From Streptomyces purpureus (GTDB lineage: Bacteria; Actinomycetota; Actinomycetes; Streptomycetales; Streptomycetaceae): a stretch of 44,097 bases of DNA. This document shows positions 1 through 9,018 of this stretch, piece after piece. The notes beneath the pieces were generated by a model. The model ran no database searches and was not told the origin of the DNA. It saw only the letters and a list, made by a program, of their open reading frames with translations. Where the stretch lies: contig NZ_BMQQ01000026.1 of NCBI RefSeq assembly GCF_014648195.1, positions 54,908 to 99,004 of the forward strand, written 5' to 3'. The position numbers and the translations under genes were made by a program. Each line of letters opens with the position of its first letter. The stretch's first letter is position 1.

Positions 1-260
1 CCTTCGTCGTTGTCTAGACCTCCCGGGGGCTGGCGTGCCCTCCGCAGGTGACGGCAACGGCGCGGGGCCGGACGGCGCGGTCGGTCCACCATCGGCCGTG
101 TCCGGTGGCGAGGGCGTGCTCGACGAGGGCACCGGTGCCGGGCGCCCCGGTCGGAAACGCCCGGGCGGGGGCCGGTGGTTGCTGGGCGGGACGAGGGATC
201 ACGGGTGTCTCCGTTACGGATGGCGGGGGCGGCCGGTCAGGGGACGGGCCGCCCCCGGGG
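1..260. other. Left-edge stretch without a convincing gene
   Basis: Open frames exist on both strands, as expected in DNA of this GC content, but none has a good start, a ribosome-binding site or a recognisable product. I see no RNA gene or strong hairpin. It lies downstream of the leftward bL37-like gene and may hold its transcription end. Confidence 0.4.
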
Positions 261-338
261 TCAGCGCCGGCCGGCCTTGCGGCCGTGGTTCGCCCTCTTC
301 TTGCGGTGGTCCTTCTTCATGCGGGCGCGCTTGGACAT
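261..338 (-). CDS. bL37-like ribosomal protein, 25 aa
   Basis: A very basic 25-residue peptide beginning MSKRARMKKDHRKKR and containing the ANHG signature followed by basic residues. This matches the layout of actinobacterial large-subunit protein bL37, a tiny rRNA-binding peptide. The start is supported by AAGGAG nine bases upstream. The gene begins 14 bp after the stop of the upstream dehydrogenase, so the two are probably cotranscribed. It has no cysteines, so it is not a zinc-ribbon protein. A second, more canonical copy lies at 41770-41841. The C-terminus (RKAGRR) differs from the usual KRPNA ending, so this is a divergent paralogue; whether it enters ribosomes is inference. Confidence 0.7.
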   Translation of the reverse strand: MSKRARMKKDHRKKRANHGRKAGRR

Positions 339-352
339 GGCAGGGTGCTCCT

Positions 353-1159
353 TCAGGCGGTGTGGCCGACGAGGAGGTCGGCGAGCTTGGTGAGGCGCTT
401 GACGGTGCGCGGCTCCGTGGCGACGGGTGCTGGGGGGACACGCTGATCGCGGTCGTAGTAGGCGCCGTTGACGATCTCGGTGGCCGGGTCGCAGAGCCGT
501 ACGACGTGTGCGGCGCCCTCGGCCGGCGACTCGCCCTCGTGCGCGTAGAGCGGCATCAGGCTGGTGGTGCAGACGCCGGGGTGGACGGAGACGGCGGTGA
601 CGCGCGGGTCGGCGGCGAAGACGGTCAGCGCCAGCTGCGACTGGGCGTAGGCGGCGAGCCGGGAGTAGCGGCGGGTGCGGTTGGGGTCGTTCCACTGGAT
701 CGAGCCGGAGCGGTGGAGGGAGGAGGAGACATTGACCACCCGGCCGCCCGGCTCGCTGGTCAGGGCGGGTTCGAGCAGGTGCGTGAGCAGGTAGTGGGCG
801 AGGAAGTTGACCTGGAACGCGATCTCGTTGCCGTCGGTGGTGACCGTGTGCCGCTCCGGGGCGGCCATGCCCGCGTTGTTGACGAGCACGTCCAGGTGCG
901 AGTGCTCCGCCAGGACCCGGGTGGCGAGCCGCTCGACCTCCTCCAGGCGGGCGAAGTCGGCCCCGAAGGCGCACAGGCGGTCGGCGGGTACGTCCGCGAG
1001 GGTGACGAGCCGGTCGGCGGCGGCGCGCGCCTCATCGGCGGTACGGCCGTGCATGAGCACCGTCGCACCACCATCGGCGAGCAGCCGGGCGGCCTGGTAG
1101 CCGATGCCGGAGGTCGCTCCGGTGACGAGAACGGTGCGTCCGGACAGGGAAGAAGACAT
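353..1159 (-). CDS. Short-chain dehydrogenase/reductase with altered catalytic motif
   Basis: A 268-aa Rossmann-fold oxidoreductase. The cofactor motif TGATSGIG is at residues 13-20, and an NNAG motif and a VNVSSS segment with the catalytic Ser follow. The expected YxxxK reads YAQSQ, so the catalytic Lys is Gln; activity may be changed, or this may be a conserved feature of a subfamily. The ATG at 1159 is the first that starts directly before the Rossmann strand (MSSSLSGRTVLVTG), although no strong ribosome-binding site precedes it. The open frame extends upstream to 1339 but that part looks non-coding. It is followed closely by the bL37-like gene and preceded by an operator array at 1402-1430. 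The substrate is unknown. Confidence 0.85.
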   Translation of the reverse strand: MSSSLSGRTVLVTGATSGIGYQAARLLADGGATVLMHGRTADEARAAADRLVTLADVPADRLCAFGADFARLEEVERLATRVLAEHSHLDVLVNNAGMAAPERHTVTTDGNEIAFQVNFLAHYLLTHLLEPALTSEPGGRVVNVSSSLHRSGSIQWNDPNRTRRYSRLAAYAQSQLALTVFAADPRVTAVSVHPGVCTTSLMPLYAHEGESPAEGAAHVVRLCDPATEIVNGAYYDRDQRVPPAPVATEPRTVKRLTKLADLLVGHTA

Positions 1160-1198
1160 GGGTCGTCCAGGGATCTGGGAAGTGGTGGGGAAAACGGC

Positions 1199-1232
1199 GG
1201 GGCGCCGGACCGATCGCACGGTCCGGCGCCCC
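1199..1232. terminator. Perfect 14-bp GC-rich hairpin
   Basis: GGGGCGCCGGACCG at 1199-1212 pairs perfectly with CGGTCCGGCGCCCC at 1219-1232 around a 6-base loop. There is no U-tract, as is common in Streptomyces. It lies between the end of the kdpB paralogue and the start of the dehydrogenase, so it may end kdpB transcription or act as an attenuator in the dehydrogenase leader. Confidence 0.6.
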
Positions 1233-1401
1233 GGGTCAGGCGGACGGGCGGGCGTCAGCGCAGGGCGGACGCGCCCGTACGGCAGCGGGGCACGCGACGC
1301 GGCGGCGCCTGCTGAGGCGGCCGGTCGAGCTGGAGCCACGCGCTGTTCACGTGTCCCATCGAAGCCGTGGCCGTGGCCCTGGACAAGAGTGGATCCTCGT
1401 T

Positions 1402-1430
1402 TCTGACGTTCCCCTGATGGACTTCTGACG
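1402..1430 (-). promoter_or_regulatory. Three 11-bp-spaced CRTCAG half-sites, candidate KdpE operator
   Basis: Read on the minus strand, CGTCAG, CATCAG and CGTCAG occur at exact 11-bp steps (plus-strand CTGAYG beginning at 1403, 1414 and 1425). Eleven-base direct repeats are typical of OmpR/PhoB-family sites. The segment CGTCAGAAGTCCATCAGG closely matches CATCAGAAGCGCATCAGG upstream of kdpFABC at 14874-14890. The array is about 245 bp upstream of the dehydrogenase start, in the same orientation relative to its gene as the other sites. KdpE binding is inferred. Confidence 0.55.
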
Positions 1431-1435
1431 GCTTC

Positions 1436-3587
1436 TCAGCCGATGCCGGGGACGGAGGAGACGATCAGGTCGATCAGCTTGATGCCGAGGAACGGCAGGA
1501 CGAGGCCGCCGAGGCCGTAGAGGGTGAGGTTGCGTCGCAGCAGGTCGTGCGCGGAAGCGGGGGTGTAGCGGACGCCGCGCAGAGCGAGCGGGATGAGGGC
1601 CACGATGATCAGGGCGTTGAAGATGATGGCGGAGGCGATCGCCGAGGTGGGGCTGTGCAGGCCCATGATGTTGAGCGCTTCGAGCCCCGGATGGGCCCCG
1701 GTGAACATCGCGGGGATGATCGCGAAGTACTTCGCGACGTCGTTCGTGATGGAGAACGTGGTCAGGGCGCCGCGGGTGATGAGGAGTTGCTTGCCGATCC
1801 GGACGATCTCGATGAGCTTGGTCGGGTTGGAGTCGAGGTCGACCATGTTGCCGGCCTCCTTCGCGGCCGACGTACCCGTGTTCATCGCCACGCCCACGTC
1901 CGCCTGCGCGAGCGCCGGGGCGTCGTTGGTGCCGTCACCGGTCATCGCCACGAGCTTGCCGCCGGCCTGCTCCCGTTTGATGAGGGCGAGCTTGTCCTCG
2001 GGGGTCGCTTCGGCGAGGTAGTCGTCCACTCCTGCCTCGGCCGCGATGGCCTTGGCCGTCAGCGGGTTGTCACCGGTGACCATGACCGTACGGATGCCCA
2101 TGGCGCGCAGCTCGGCGAACCGTTCCCGGATGCCGTCCTTGACGACGTCCTTGAGGTGGACGATGCCCAGGACCCTGGGCCCGTCGGCGTCGTGGACGGC
2201 GACGAGCAGGGGCGTACCGCCCGAGGCGGCGATCGCGTCGGCCCAGGTGCGGGCCTCGGCCGGCACCGTACCGCCGTACATCTCCACCCAGTCGATCACC
2301 TGGGCCGCGGCCCCCTTGCGGATGTGGCAGCCGGAGCCGTCGCCCCAGCGCAGGTCGATGCCGCTCATCCGGGTCTGTGCGCTGAACTCGACGAAGCGGG
2401 GGTTCGCCGGCTCGCCCTCGGCAGGGGCGGTCAGGCCGTACTGCCGCTGGGCGAGGGCGACGACGGAGCGGCCTTCGGGGGTCTCGTCGGCGAGGGAGGC
2501 GAGCTGGGCGGCGTCGGCGAGGACGGCCGCGTCGACGCCGGGCAGGGGGACGAAGGCGGCGGCCTCACGGTTGCCGAGGGTGATGGTGCCGGTCTTGTCG
2601 AGGAGGAGGGTGTTCACGTCTCCGGCGGCCTCGACTGCGCGGCCGGACAGGGCGACGACGTTGCGCTGGACGAGGCGGTCCATGCCGGCGATGCCGATGG
2701 CGGAGAGCAGCGCGCCGATCGTCGTCGGGATGAGGGTGACGAGCAGGGCGACGAGAACGGTGGTGGACTGAGCCGCGCCCGCGTACCCGGCCATGGGCTG
2801 AAGTGCGAGCACGACCAGAAGGAACACGATGGTCAGCGCCGAGAGAAGGATGTTGAGGGCGATCTCGTTCGGGGTCTTCTGCCGCTCGGCGCCCTCGATG
2901 AGGGCGATCATCCGGTCCATGAAGGAGTGTCCTGGGCGCGAGGTGACCCGGACGACGATGCGGTCCGACAGCACGGTGGTGCCTCCGGTGACCGAGGAAC
3001 GGTCGCCGCCCGCCTCCCGGATCACGGGCGCGGACTCGCCGGTCACGGCCGACTCGTCGACCGACGCCACTCCCTGGACGACGTCGCCGTCGGCCGGGAC
3101 CATCTCGCCCGCCTCGACGAGGACGACGTCGAACTGCTTGAGGTCGGTCGCGGCGACGGCCTCGGTCGCCGCCCGGTCCACGTCCGTCCCGTAGCGCCAG
3201 TGGCGCAGGCGCAGCGCCACCGTGTCGGTCCGCGCCTTGCGCAGCGTCTCCGCCTGGGCCCGGCCGCGGCCCTCGGCGACGGCTTCGGCGAGGTTGGCGA
3301 AGATCACGGTCAGCCACAGCCAGACACTGATCGTCCAGGTGAAGACGGACGGGTCGAGCAGGGCCGACAGGGTGGTCAGGACGGAGCCGGCGGCCACCAC
3401 GAACAGCACCGGATTGCGGACCAGCGCGCGGGTGGAGTTTGCGCAGGGCGTCCGGGAGGGACGTCACCAGTTGTACGGGGTCGAGCAGGCCGCCCTGGCC
3501 GGTCCGCCGGCGGCCGGACCGCCGGGGAGCGGGGTTGCGGGGCGGCGCGGGAAGCGGGGGCGCCTGCTGGGGCGCGGCGGAACGCAT
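1436..3587 (-). pseudogene. kdpB: Second KdpB (K+-transporting ATPase subunit), frameshifted near the N-terminus
   Basis: A P-type ATPase closely related to the intact kdpB at 10498-12642. It keeps TGES, the phosphorylation motif DKTGT, TGDN and GDGTNDAPALAQADVG, and its membrane segments. The start chosen is ATG 3587, preceded by AGAAGG. The N-terminal part (through LPDALRKLHPRA) is in one frame and the rest (from LVRNPVLFVV) in another. The switch is at the GCGCGCG run at 3424-3430; restoring one GC dinucleotide rejoins the frames to 717 codons plus stop. A slippage contraction or a sequencing error explains this. Internal initiation at GTG 3409 would give 657 aa lacking the N-terminal helix. 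No kdpA or kdpC accompanies it. Everything after the shift looks intact, so the change is recent or artefactual. Confidence 0.85.
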
Positions 3588-3892
3588 CGCGGGAGACCTT
3601 CTGGTAGCCCGGCCGTCCGTGCGGCGGCGGCCGGTGGACGAACGGACGGGCCACCCCATCCAGCGGCTCTGTCGAGGGCCGGTGCAGGCCGCCTGCGGAC
3701 GCGGCAGGAGCCTTCTCATCCGCGGGGCGGTACCAAGGTGGGGGCCGTGGCGCGAGGGCACGGACGCCGGATGGGAGGACGTCCGCGCCCTCGCGGCCCG
3801 GGGACGGTCAGGCCACTGACGTCCACGGCACAGAGCGGCCGAGAAGGAACCTACGGGCTTCCCGGCGCGCGGTCGGCCTTTCGCGCACGGCT
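3588..3892. other. Leader and upstream region of the kdpB paralogue
   Basis: Apart from the AGAAGG ribosome-binding site next to 3587, I see no gene here. Open frames in this stretch have no plausible product. It should contain the kdpB-paralogue promoter, facing left from the divergent operator at 3893-3941. Confidence 0.4.
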
Positions 3893-3941
3893 TTGACGGC
3901 GCTCTGACGGATCATGTCGAAACGCGTCAAAGCGGCGTCAG
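3893..3941. promoter_or_regulatory. Divergent pair of 11-bp-spaced operator repeats
   Basis: Facing left, toward the kdpB paralogue, the minus strand reads CGTCAGAGCGCCGTCAA (3909-3893). Facing right, toward kdpF2 and trkHA, the plus strand has CGTCAA at 3925 and CGTCAG at 3936, again 11 bp apart. The leftward element matches 15 of 17 bases of CGTCAGAGCTGCGTCAA upstream of kdpFABC (14858-14842). The arrangement suggests one regulator, most simply KdpE, controlling both divergent units. Confidence 0.6.
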
Positions 3942-4061
3942 AATCGCTCGCGCCGACGGAAGAGGGTCGTCAACGCTCCCCCGGCGCCGGCGGCACACGC
4001 GGTTTCCTGAGCGGGTCGGATTCGGGCGGGGCAGCCCGCAGCACAGGGGAGTTGATCGCTG

Positions 4062-4151
4062 GTGAGCGAGGAGAACTGGGTCGGGCTCATGGTGGCCCTG
4101 TCACTGGTCGGCTATCTGGTGGCGGCTGTACTGCGACCGGGGAAGTTCTGA
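4062..4151 (+). CDS. kdpF: KdpF-like small membrane peptide, 29 aa
   Basis: A 29-residue single-span peptide beginning MSEENWVGLMVALSLVGYL and ending LRPGKF. It shares the KdpF pattern of a hydrophobic helix with GYLV and a short basic-aromatic C-terminus, and has the same length as the KdpF of the main operon (14312-14401). KdpF sits in the membrane with the KdpABC complex. The GTG start is preceded by AGGGGAG. It is not followed by kdpA but, after 134 bp without other features, by trkH and trkA. It may be left over from a second kdp operon or may have been recruited by the Trk/Ktr-type channel. Upstream are the 11-bp repeats shared with kdp promoters. Confidence 0.8.
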   Translation: MSEENWVGLMVALSLVGYLVAAVLRPGKF

Positions 4152-4285
4152 ACGCCTCTCGGTGAGGTGCCTCGTGCCACCCGCCGCCCGCACCGGGGTA
4201 CCGGGATAGGGTGACCGCCGCCGGTTCGTTGACGGGTTCGATACGCCCCCCGGCTTCGTAGCGGTGAGGCGAGGGAGGCCGACTG

Positions 4286-5659
4286 GTGGCCGGTCAGCTG
4301 ACGGCGGTGCGGCGGTCGCTGTTCGCCGTGCATCCGGCCCGGACGCTGGTCACGGCCTTCGGCGCGGTGATCCTGCTGGGCGCGTTCCTGCTCATGCCGC
4401 CGGTGTCCTCGCAGGACGGAGGGGCGACCGGTTTCGTGACCGCCCTGTTCACGTCCACCTCGGCCGTGTGCGTGACGGGCCTGGTCGTGGTGGACACCGG
4501 CACGTACTGGAGCGGCTTCGGTGAGGGCGTGATCCTCGCGCTGATCCAGGTCGGCGGCTTCGGCATCATGACGATGGCCTCGCTCCTCGCTCTGCTCGTC
4601 TCGGGCAAGCTGCGTCTCCGGCTGCAGCTGACCGCCGCGGCGGAGACGAAGAGCTTCGGCATCGGCGACGTACGCCGTGTCCTGCTCGGCGTCGCCGGGA
4701 CCACGCTCGCCGTGGAACTCGCCGTGGGCGGCTGGCTCGCGCTGCGCTTCCGGTTCGGCTACGACCAGCCCATCGCCGAGTCGGCGTACTCCGGGCTCTT
4801 CCACGCGGTCTCGGCGTTCAACAACGCGGGCTTCGGCCTCCACGTCGACAGCCTCACCCCGTACGCGCAGGACCCGTGGGTGACGCTGCCCATCGCCCTG
4901 GCGGTCATCCTGGGCGGGCTCGGCTTCCCGGTCCTGCTCGAACTGCTGCGGCACCGGACGCGCAGAAGGGTCACCGGACGCCGCACCTGGACGCTGCACA
5001 CCCGGATGACCCTGCTGGCCACCCTCGTCCTGCTCCTGACCGGCACGGTCCTCACCTGCCTGCTGGAGTGGACCAATCCCGGCACGCTGGGGCGGTTCGA
5101 CTGGGACGAGAAGCTCCTCAACGGGTTCTTCCACTCCGCGATGAGCCGCACGGCCGGCTTCAATGCCGTCGACATCGGCGCCATGCACGCCTCCACCCTG
5201 CTGATGACCTGCACGCTGATGTTCATCGGCGGCGGCAGCGCCGGCACGGCCGGCGGCATCAAGGTCACCACCTTCGCCGTGCTCGCCGCGGCCATCGCCG
5301 CCGAGGTGCGCGGCGAACCGAACTCCACCGTCATGGGCCGGCGCCTGGCCCCGCACGTCCTGCGCCAAGCGCTGACCGTCGCCCTGCTGGCCGTCGGCCT
5401 CGTGATCGGTGCCACGCTCGCCCTGCTGACCGTCTCCTCGGCGCCGATGGAGGCCGTCCTGTTCGAGGCGGTGTCCGCGTTCGGCACCGTCGGACTGTCC
5501 ACCGGCATCACCGCCGACTTCCCGGACAGCGGACAGCTCGTACTGATCCTGCTCATGTTCGTCGGCCGGCTCGGCCCGGTCACCCTCGTCTCCGCGCTCG
5601 CCCTGCGCGAGCGGACCCGCCGCTACCAGCTACCCGAGGAGCGACCCGTCATTGGGTAA
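4286..5659 (+). CDS. trkH: TrkH/KtrB-family potassium channel subunit
   Basis: A 457-aa polytopic protein of the Trk/Ktr/HKT family, the membrane pore of a K+ uptake system. The four pore loops are visible: TSTSAVCVTGLVV, SAFNNAGFG, MSRTAGFNAVD and SAFGTVGLSTG, each with the selectivity-filter glycine. A basic loop RHRTRRRVTGRR lies in the middle. The GTG start at 4286 is preceded by GGGAGG with 8-base spacing. The stop overlaps the start of the RCK subunit gene by 8 bp, indicating translational coupling. The length fits KtrB better than E. coli TrkH. It probably provides lower-affinity K+ uptake beside Kdp. Confidence 0.93.
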   Translation: MAGQLTAVRRSLFAVHPARTLVTAFGAVILLGAFLLMPPVSSQDGGATGFVTALFTSTSAVCVTGLVVVDTGTYWSGFGEGVILALIQVGGFGIMTMASLLALLVSGKLRLRLQLTAAAETKSFGIGDVRRVLLGVAGTTLAVELAVGGWLALRFRFGYDQPIAESAYSGLFHAVSAFNNAGFGLHVDSLTPYAQDPWVTLPIALAVILGGLGFPVLLELLRHRTRRRVTGRRTWTLHTRMTLLATLVLLLTGTVLTCLLEWTNPGTLGRFDWDEKLLNGFFHSAMSRTAGFNAVDIGAMHASTLLMTCTLMFIGGGSAGTAGGIKVTTFAVLAAAIAAEVRGEPNSTVMGRRLAPHVLRQALTVALLAVGLVIGATLALLTVSSAPMEAVLFEAVSAFGTVGLSTGITADFPDSGQLVLILLMFVGRLGPVTLVSALALRERTRRYQLPEERPVIG

Positions 5660-6371
5660 CTACCTGCATCACCTGCGCCACCGCCGCCGCAAGCGGCTCG
5701 CCCAGCAGTACCCCGAGATGAGCGACCAGCGGGTCGCCGTCATCGGCCTGGGCCGGTTCGGCAGCTCCCTCGCCCTGGAGCTGACCCGGCGTGGCTGGGA
5801 CGTCCTCGGGATCGACACCGACCCCGCGCTCGTCCAGCGCCACAGCGACACGCTCACGCACTCCGCCGTCGCCGACTGCACCGACCCGGAGGTGCTGCGC
5901 CAGCTCGGCGTGCACGAGTTCACCAGCGCCGTGGTCGGCATCGGCACGGACATGGAGGCCAGCATCCTGATCGCCTCCAACCTCCTTGAGGAGAACGTCC
6001 CCAACATCTGGGCGAAGGCGATCAGCCGCCAGCACGGCCAGATCCTGGAACGGCTCGGGGTCCACCACGTCGTGCTGCCTGAGCACGAGATGGGCGAGCG
6101 GGTGGCCCACCTCGTGACGGGGCGGATGCTCGACTTCATCGAGTTCGACGACGACTACGCCCTGGTGAAGACCGTCACCCCGGACAGCATCACGGGCGCC
6201 CCGCTGGGCCAGAGCGGGGTACGGACCAAGCACGGGGTGACCGTAGTGGGCATCAAGCGCCCCCACGAGGACTTCACCCACGCGACCGCCGAGACCGTGG
6301 TGATGAAGGGGGACGTCATCATCGTCACCGGCAAGACCCGCGCCGTGGAGGCGTTCGCCGAAATAAGCTGA
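5652..6371 (+). CDS. trkA: TrkA/KtrA-type RCK regulatory subunit
   Basis: A 239-aa cytosolic protein with an N-terminal RCK/NAD-binding Rossmann domain (VAVIGLGRFGSSLALEL, GxGxxG near residues 34-39) and a C-terminal RCK_C domain ending in IIVTGKTRAVEAF. Such proteins form a ring that gates the TrkH/KtrB pore in response to bound nucleotide. It starts at TTG 5652, inside the end of trkH, with GAGGAG about 10 bases upstream. It is convergent with kdpD, with only 23 bp between their stops; imperfect inverted repeats there may stop transcription from both sides. Confidence 0.92.
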   Translation: MGNYLHHLRHRRRKRLAQQYPEMSDQRVAVIGLGRFGSSLALELTRRGWDVLGIDTDPALVQRHSDTLTHSAVADCTDPEVLRQLGVHEFTSAVVGIGTDMEASILIASNLLEENVPNIWAKAISRQHGQILERLGVHHVVLPEHEMGERVAHLVTGRMLDFIEFDDDYALVKTVTPDSITGAPLGQSGVRTKHGVTVVGIKRPHEDFTHATAETVVMKGDVIIVTGKTRAVEAFAEIS

Positions 6372-6394
6372 CGGCCGGCGGCTGCCGACGTGGT

Positions 6395-8941
6395 TCAGGT
6401 GGTCGCCTCCGCCGGCAGCTCCGGCCGGACCGGCTGGTGGGACGGCGTTTTGGGCAGGGCGATCACCATGGTCAGCCCGCCGCCGGGGGTGTCCTCGGCC
6501 GTGACGGTGCCGCCCATGGCCTCGACGAACCCGCGGGCGACCGCGAGGCCGAGGCCGACACCGGCACCGCGTGGTGCGTCGCCGTATCGCTGGAAGGGCT
6601 CGAAGACGCCGTCCTTCGCCTCGTCGGGGATACCGGGGCCGCGGTCGACGACACGCAGTTCCACCCTGTCGCCGATCGCGCTGGCGGACACCAGGACCGG
6701 CGTGCCGACGGGGTTGTACTTGACGGCGTTCTCGACGACGTTGGCCACGGCCCGTTCAAGGAGGCCCCGGTCCACCGTGACCATCGGCAGGGTCTCCGGG
6801 ATGTCCAGGAGCACGCTGTCCTCCGGTACGCCGCCCAGCGCCATCGGCACGACCTCGTCGACGTCGGTCTCGCGGAACACCGGCATGACGGTGCCGGTCT
6901 GCAGCCGGGACATGTCGAGCAGGTTCCCGACCAGGTGGTCGAGCCGGTCGGTGCCCTCCTCGATGCCGGCGAGCAGCTCGGCCCGGTCTTCTTCCGACCA
7001 CTCGACGTCGTCGGCACGCAGGGAGGTGACGGCGGCCTTGATGGCGGCCAACGGGGTGCGCAGGTCGTGGCTGACGGCGGCGAGCAGAGCCGTGCGGATC
7101 TTGTTGCCCTCGGCGAGCTTCCGGGCCTCGGCCGCCTCGCCGACCAGGCGCTGACGGTCCAGGACGACGGCGGCCTGGGAGGCGAAGGCGCCCAGGACAC
7201 GGCGGTCCTCGGCGGGCAGGACCCGGCCGGTCAGGGCCAGGGCCAGGCGGTCGTTGACGGGCATGTCGACGTCCGCGTCCTCGGGCCGGGCGACCGGCCG
7301 TGCCGCGCCGACACCGCCCACACAGGTCCACGGCTCGACGTCGCTGGTCCGTTCGAGCAGGGCGACGGACTCCATGGCGAAGGTCTCCCGCACCCGCTCA
7401 AGGAGTGCCTCCAGGCTGGTGTCGCCACGCAGCACGCTGCCCGCGAGCAGGGACAGGGTCTCGGACTCCGCCCGCAGTCTGGCGGCCTGCTGGGTGCGGC
7501 GGGCCGCGAGGCCGACGACAGACGCCACGGACGCCGCGACGGCGAAGAACACGAAGAAGGCGAAGATGTTCTCGGGGTCGGCGATGGTCCACGTGTGGAC
7601 GGGGGGCGTGAAGTACCAGTTCAGGAGCAGCGAACCGACGGTGGCCGAGGCGAGCGCCGGCCACATCCCGCCCAGCAGGGCCGCCGCGACGGTCACCGCC
7701 ATGAAGAGCTGCATCTCGTTGGCCAGCCCCGTACCGCTGCCGAGCGAGGTCAGTGCCAGGGTGAGCAGGAGCGGTCCGGCCACGCCGACGAGCCAGCCCG
7801 CCACGAGACGCGGGCCCCCGAGGCGGCTGCGTTGCCGCTTGGGCAGCCCGCGACCGCGTCCGACGGCGTCGTGGGTGACGATGTGGACGTCCAGGTCGGG
7901 GCCCGACTCACGGGCGACGGTGGCGCTGACCCCGGGCCCGAAGATGTACTGCCACGAGCGGCGGCGGCTCGCGCCCAGGACGATCTGGGTGGCGTTGACC
8001 CCGCGCGAGAACTCGAGCAGCGCGGACGGGATGTCGTCGCCGATGACGTGGTGGAACGTGCCGCCGAGGTCCTCGACGAGGGTCCGCTGGACGGCGAGCT
8101 CCTTCGGCGAGGCCGAGGTGAGCCCGTCGCTGCGGGCGATGTAGACGGCCAGGACCTCCCCGCCGGCACCCTTCTCGGCGAGCCGGGCGGCCCGGCGGAT
8201 CAGGGTCCGCCCCTCGGGGCCGCCGGTCAGACCGACGACGATCCGCTCCCTCGACCCCCAGATCGCCGAGACCTCGTGGTCCGAGCGGTACTGGTTCAGG
8301 TACTCGTCGACCCGGTCGGCCACCCACAGCAGGGCGAGCTCCCGCAGCGCGGTGAGGTTGCCGGGCCGGAAGTAGTGCGACAGGGCCGCGTCGATCTTGT
8401 CCGGCTTGTAGATGTTCCCGTGGGCCATCCGCCGGCGCAGCGCTTCCGGCGACATGTCGACCAGCTCGATCTGGTCGGCGTGGCGGACGACCTCGTCGGG
8501 GACGGTCTCCTTCTGCCGTACGCCGGTTATGGACTCCACGACGTCTCCCAGCGACTCCAGGTGCTGGATGTTCGCCGTCGAGATGACGTCGATGCCGGCA
8601 GCGAGGAGCTCCTCGACGTCCTGCCAGCGCTTGGAGTTCCGCGACCCGGGGATGTTGGTGTGCGGGAGCTCGTCCACCAGGGCCACGGCGGGCCGGCGGG
8701 CCAGGACCGCGTCGACGTCCATCTCCGTGAAGGTGCTGCCCCGGTACTCGATCTCACGGCGCGGAATCTGCTCCAGGCCGTGCAGCATGACCTCCGTACG
8801 CGGGCGGTTGTGGTGCTCCACGAAGGCGACGACGCAGTCCGTGCCCCGCTCGACACGGCGGTGGGCTTCGGAGAGCATCGCGTACGTCTTGCCGACGCCC
8901 GGCGCCGCGCCGAGGTAGATCCGAAGCTTCCCGCGTCCCAT
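6395..8941 (-). CDS. kdpD: KdpD sensor histidine kinase
   Basis: An 848-aa sensor kinase. The N-terminal KdpD domain has Walker A GAAPGVGKT (residues 11-19) and a Walker-B-like ALVDELPHTN. A USP-like domain follows (IVVGLTGGPEGRTLIRRA...GASRRRSW), then four clustered membrane helices in the middle, a GAF-like region, an H-box AVSHDLRTPL with the phospho-accepting His near residue 625, and N/G boxes (NVVENAVKYN, GVGLGLAVA). The family senses K+ limitation and phosphorylates KdpE. ATG 8941 begins directly at the KdpD domain, with GAAAG upstream. It lies 77 bp after kdpE, so the order is E then D. Confidence 0.96.
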   Translation of the reverse strand: MGRGKLRIYLGAAPGVGKTYAMLSEAHRRVERGTDCVVAFVEHHNRPRTEVMLHGLEQIPRREIEYRGSTFTEMDVDAVLARRPAVALVDELPHTNIPGSRNSKRWQDVEELLAAGIDVISTANIQHLESLGDVVESITGVRQKETVPDEVVRHADQIELVDMSPEALRRRMAHGNIYKPDKIDAALSHYFRPGNLTALRELALLWVADRVDEYLNQYRSDHEVSAIWGSRERIVVGLTGGPEGRTLIRRAARLAEKGAGGEVLAVYIARSDGLTSASPKELAVQRTLVEDLGGTFHHVIGDDIPSALLEFSRGVNATQIVLGASRRRSWQYIFGPGVSATVARESGPDLDVHIVTHDAVGRGRGLPKRQRSRLGGPRLVAGWLVGVAGPLLLTLALTSLGSGTGLANEMQLFMAVTVAAALLGGMWPALASATVGSLLLNWYFTPPVHTWTIADPENIFAFFVFFAVAASVASVVGLAARRTQQAARLRAESETLSLLAGSVLRGDTSLEALLERVRETFAMESVALLERTSDVEPWTCVGGVGAARPVARPEDADVDMPVNDRLALALTGRVLPAEDRRVLGAFASQAAVVLDRQRLVGEAAEARKLAEGNKIRTALLAAVSHDLRTPLAAIKAAVTSLRADDVEWSEEDRAELLAGIEEGTDRLDHLVGNLLDMSRLQTGTVMPVFRETDVDEVVPMALGGVPEDSVLLDIPETLPMVTVDRGLLERAVANVVENAVKYNPVGTPVLVSASAIGDRVELRVVDRGPGIPDEAKDGVFEPFQRYGDAPRGAGVGLGLAVARGFVEAMGGTVTAEDTPGGGLTMVIALPKTPSHQPVRPELPAEATT

Positions 8942-9018
8942 GGGTGCGATCTTTCGTGTCGAAGCAGATGATTCCGTGGCAGACCGGAGAGGCACGCGGC
9001 CGGAGGCGACAGCCGTTC

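Noticed and set aside
35..1315. Long plus-strand frame opposite the dehydrogenase
   Set aside because: Antisense shadow of a clear SDR gene; no domain or ribosome-binding site supports it.
3914..4165. An 83-codon frame covering the kdpF2 peptide
   Set aside because: It overlaps the KdpF-like ORF in another frame and begins inside the operator repeats; no family features.
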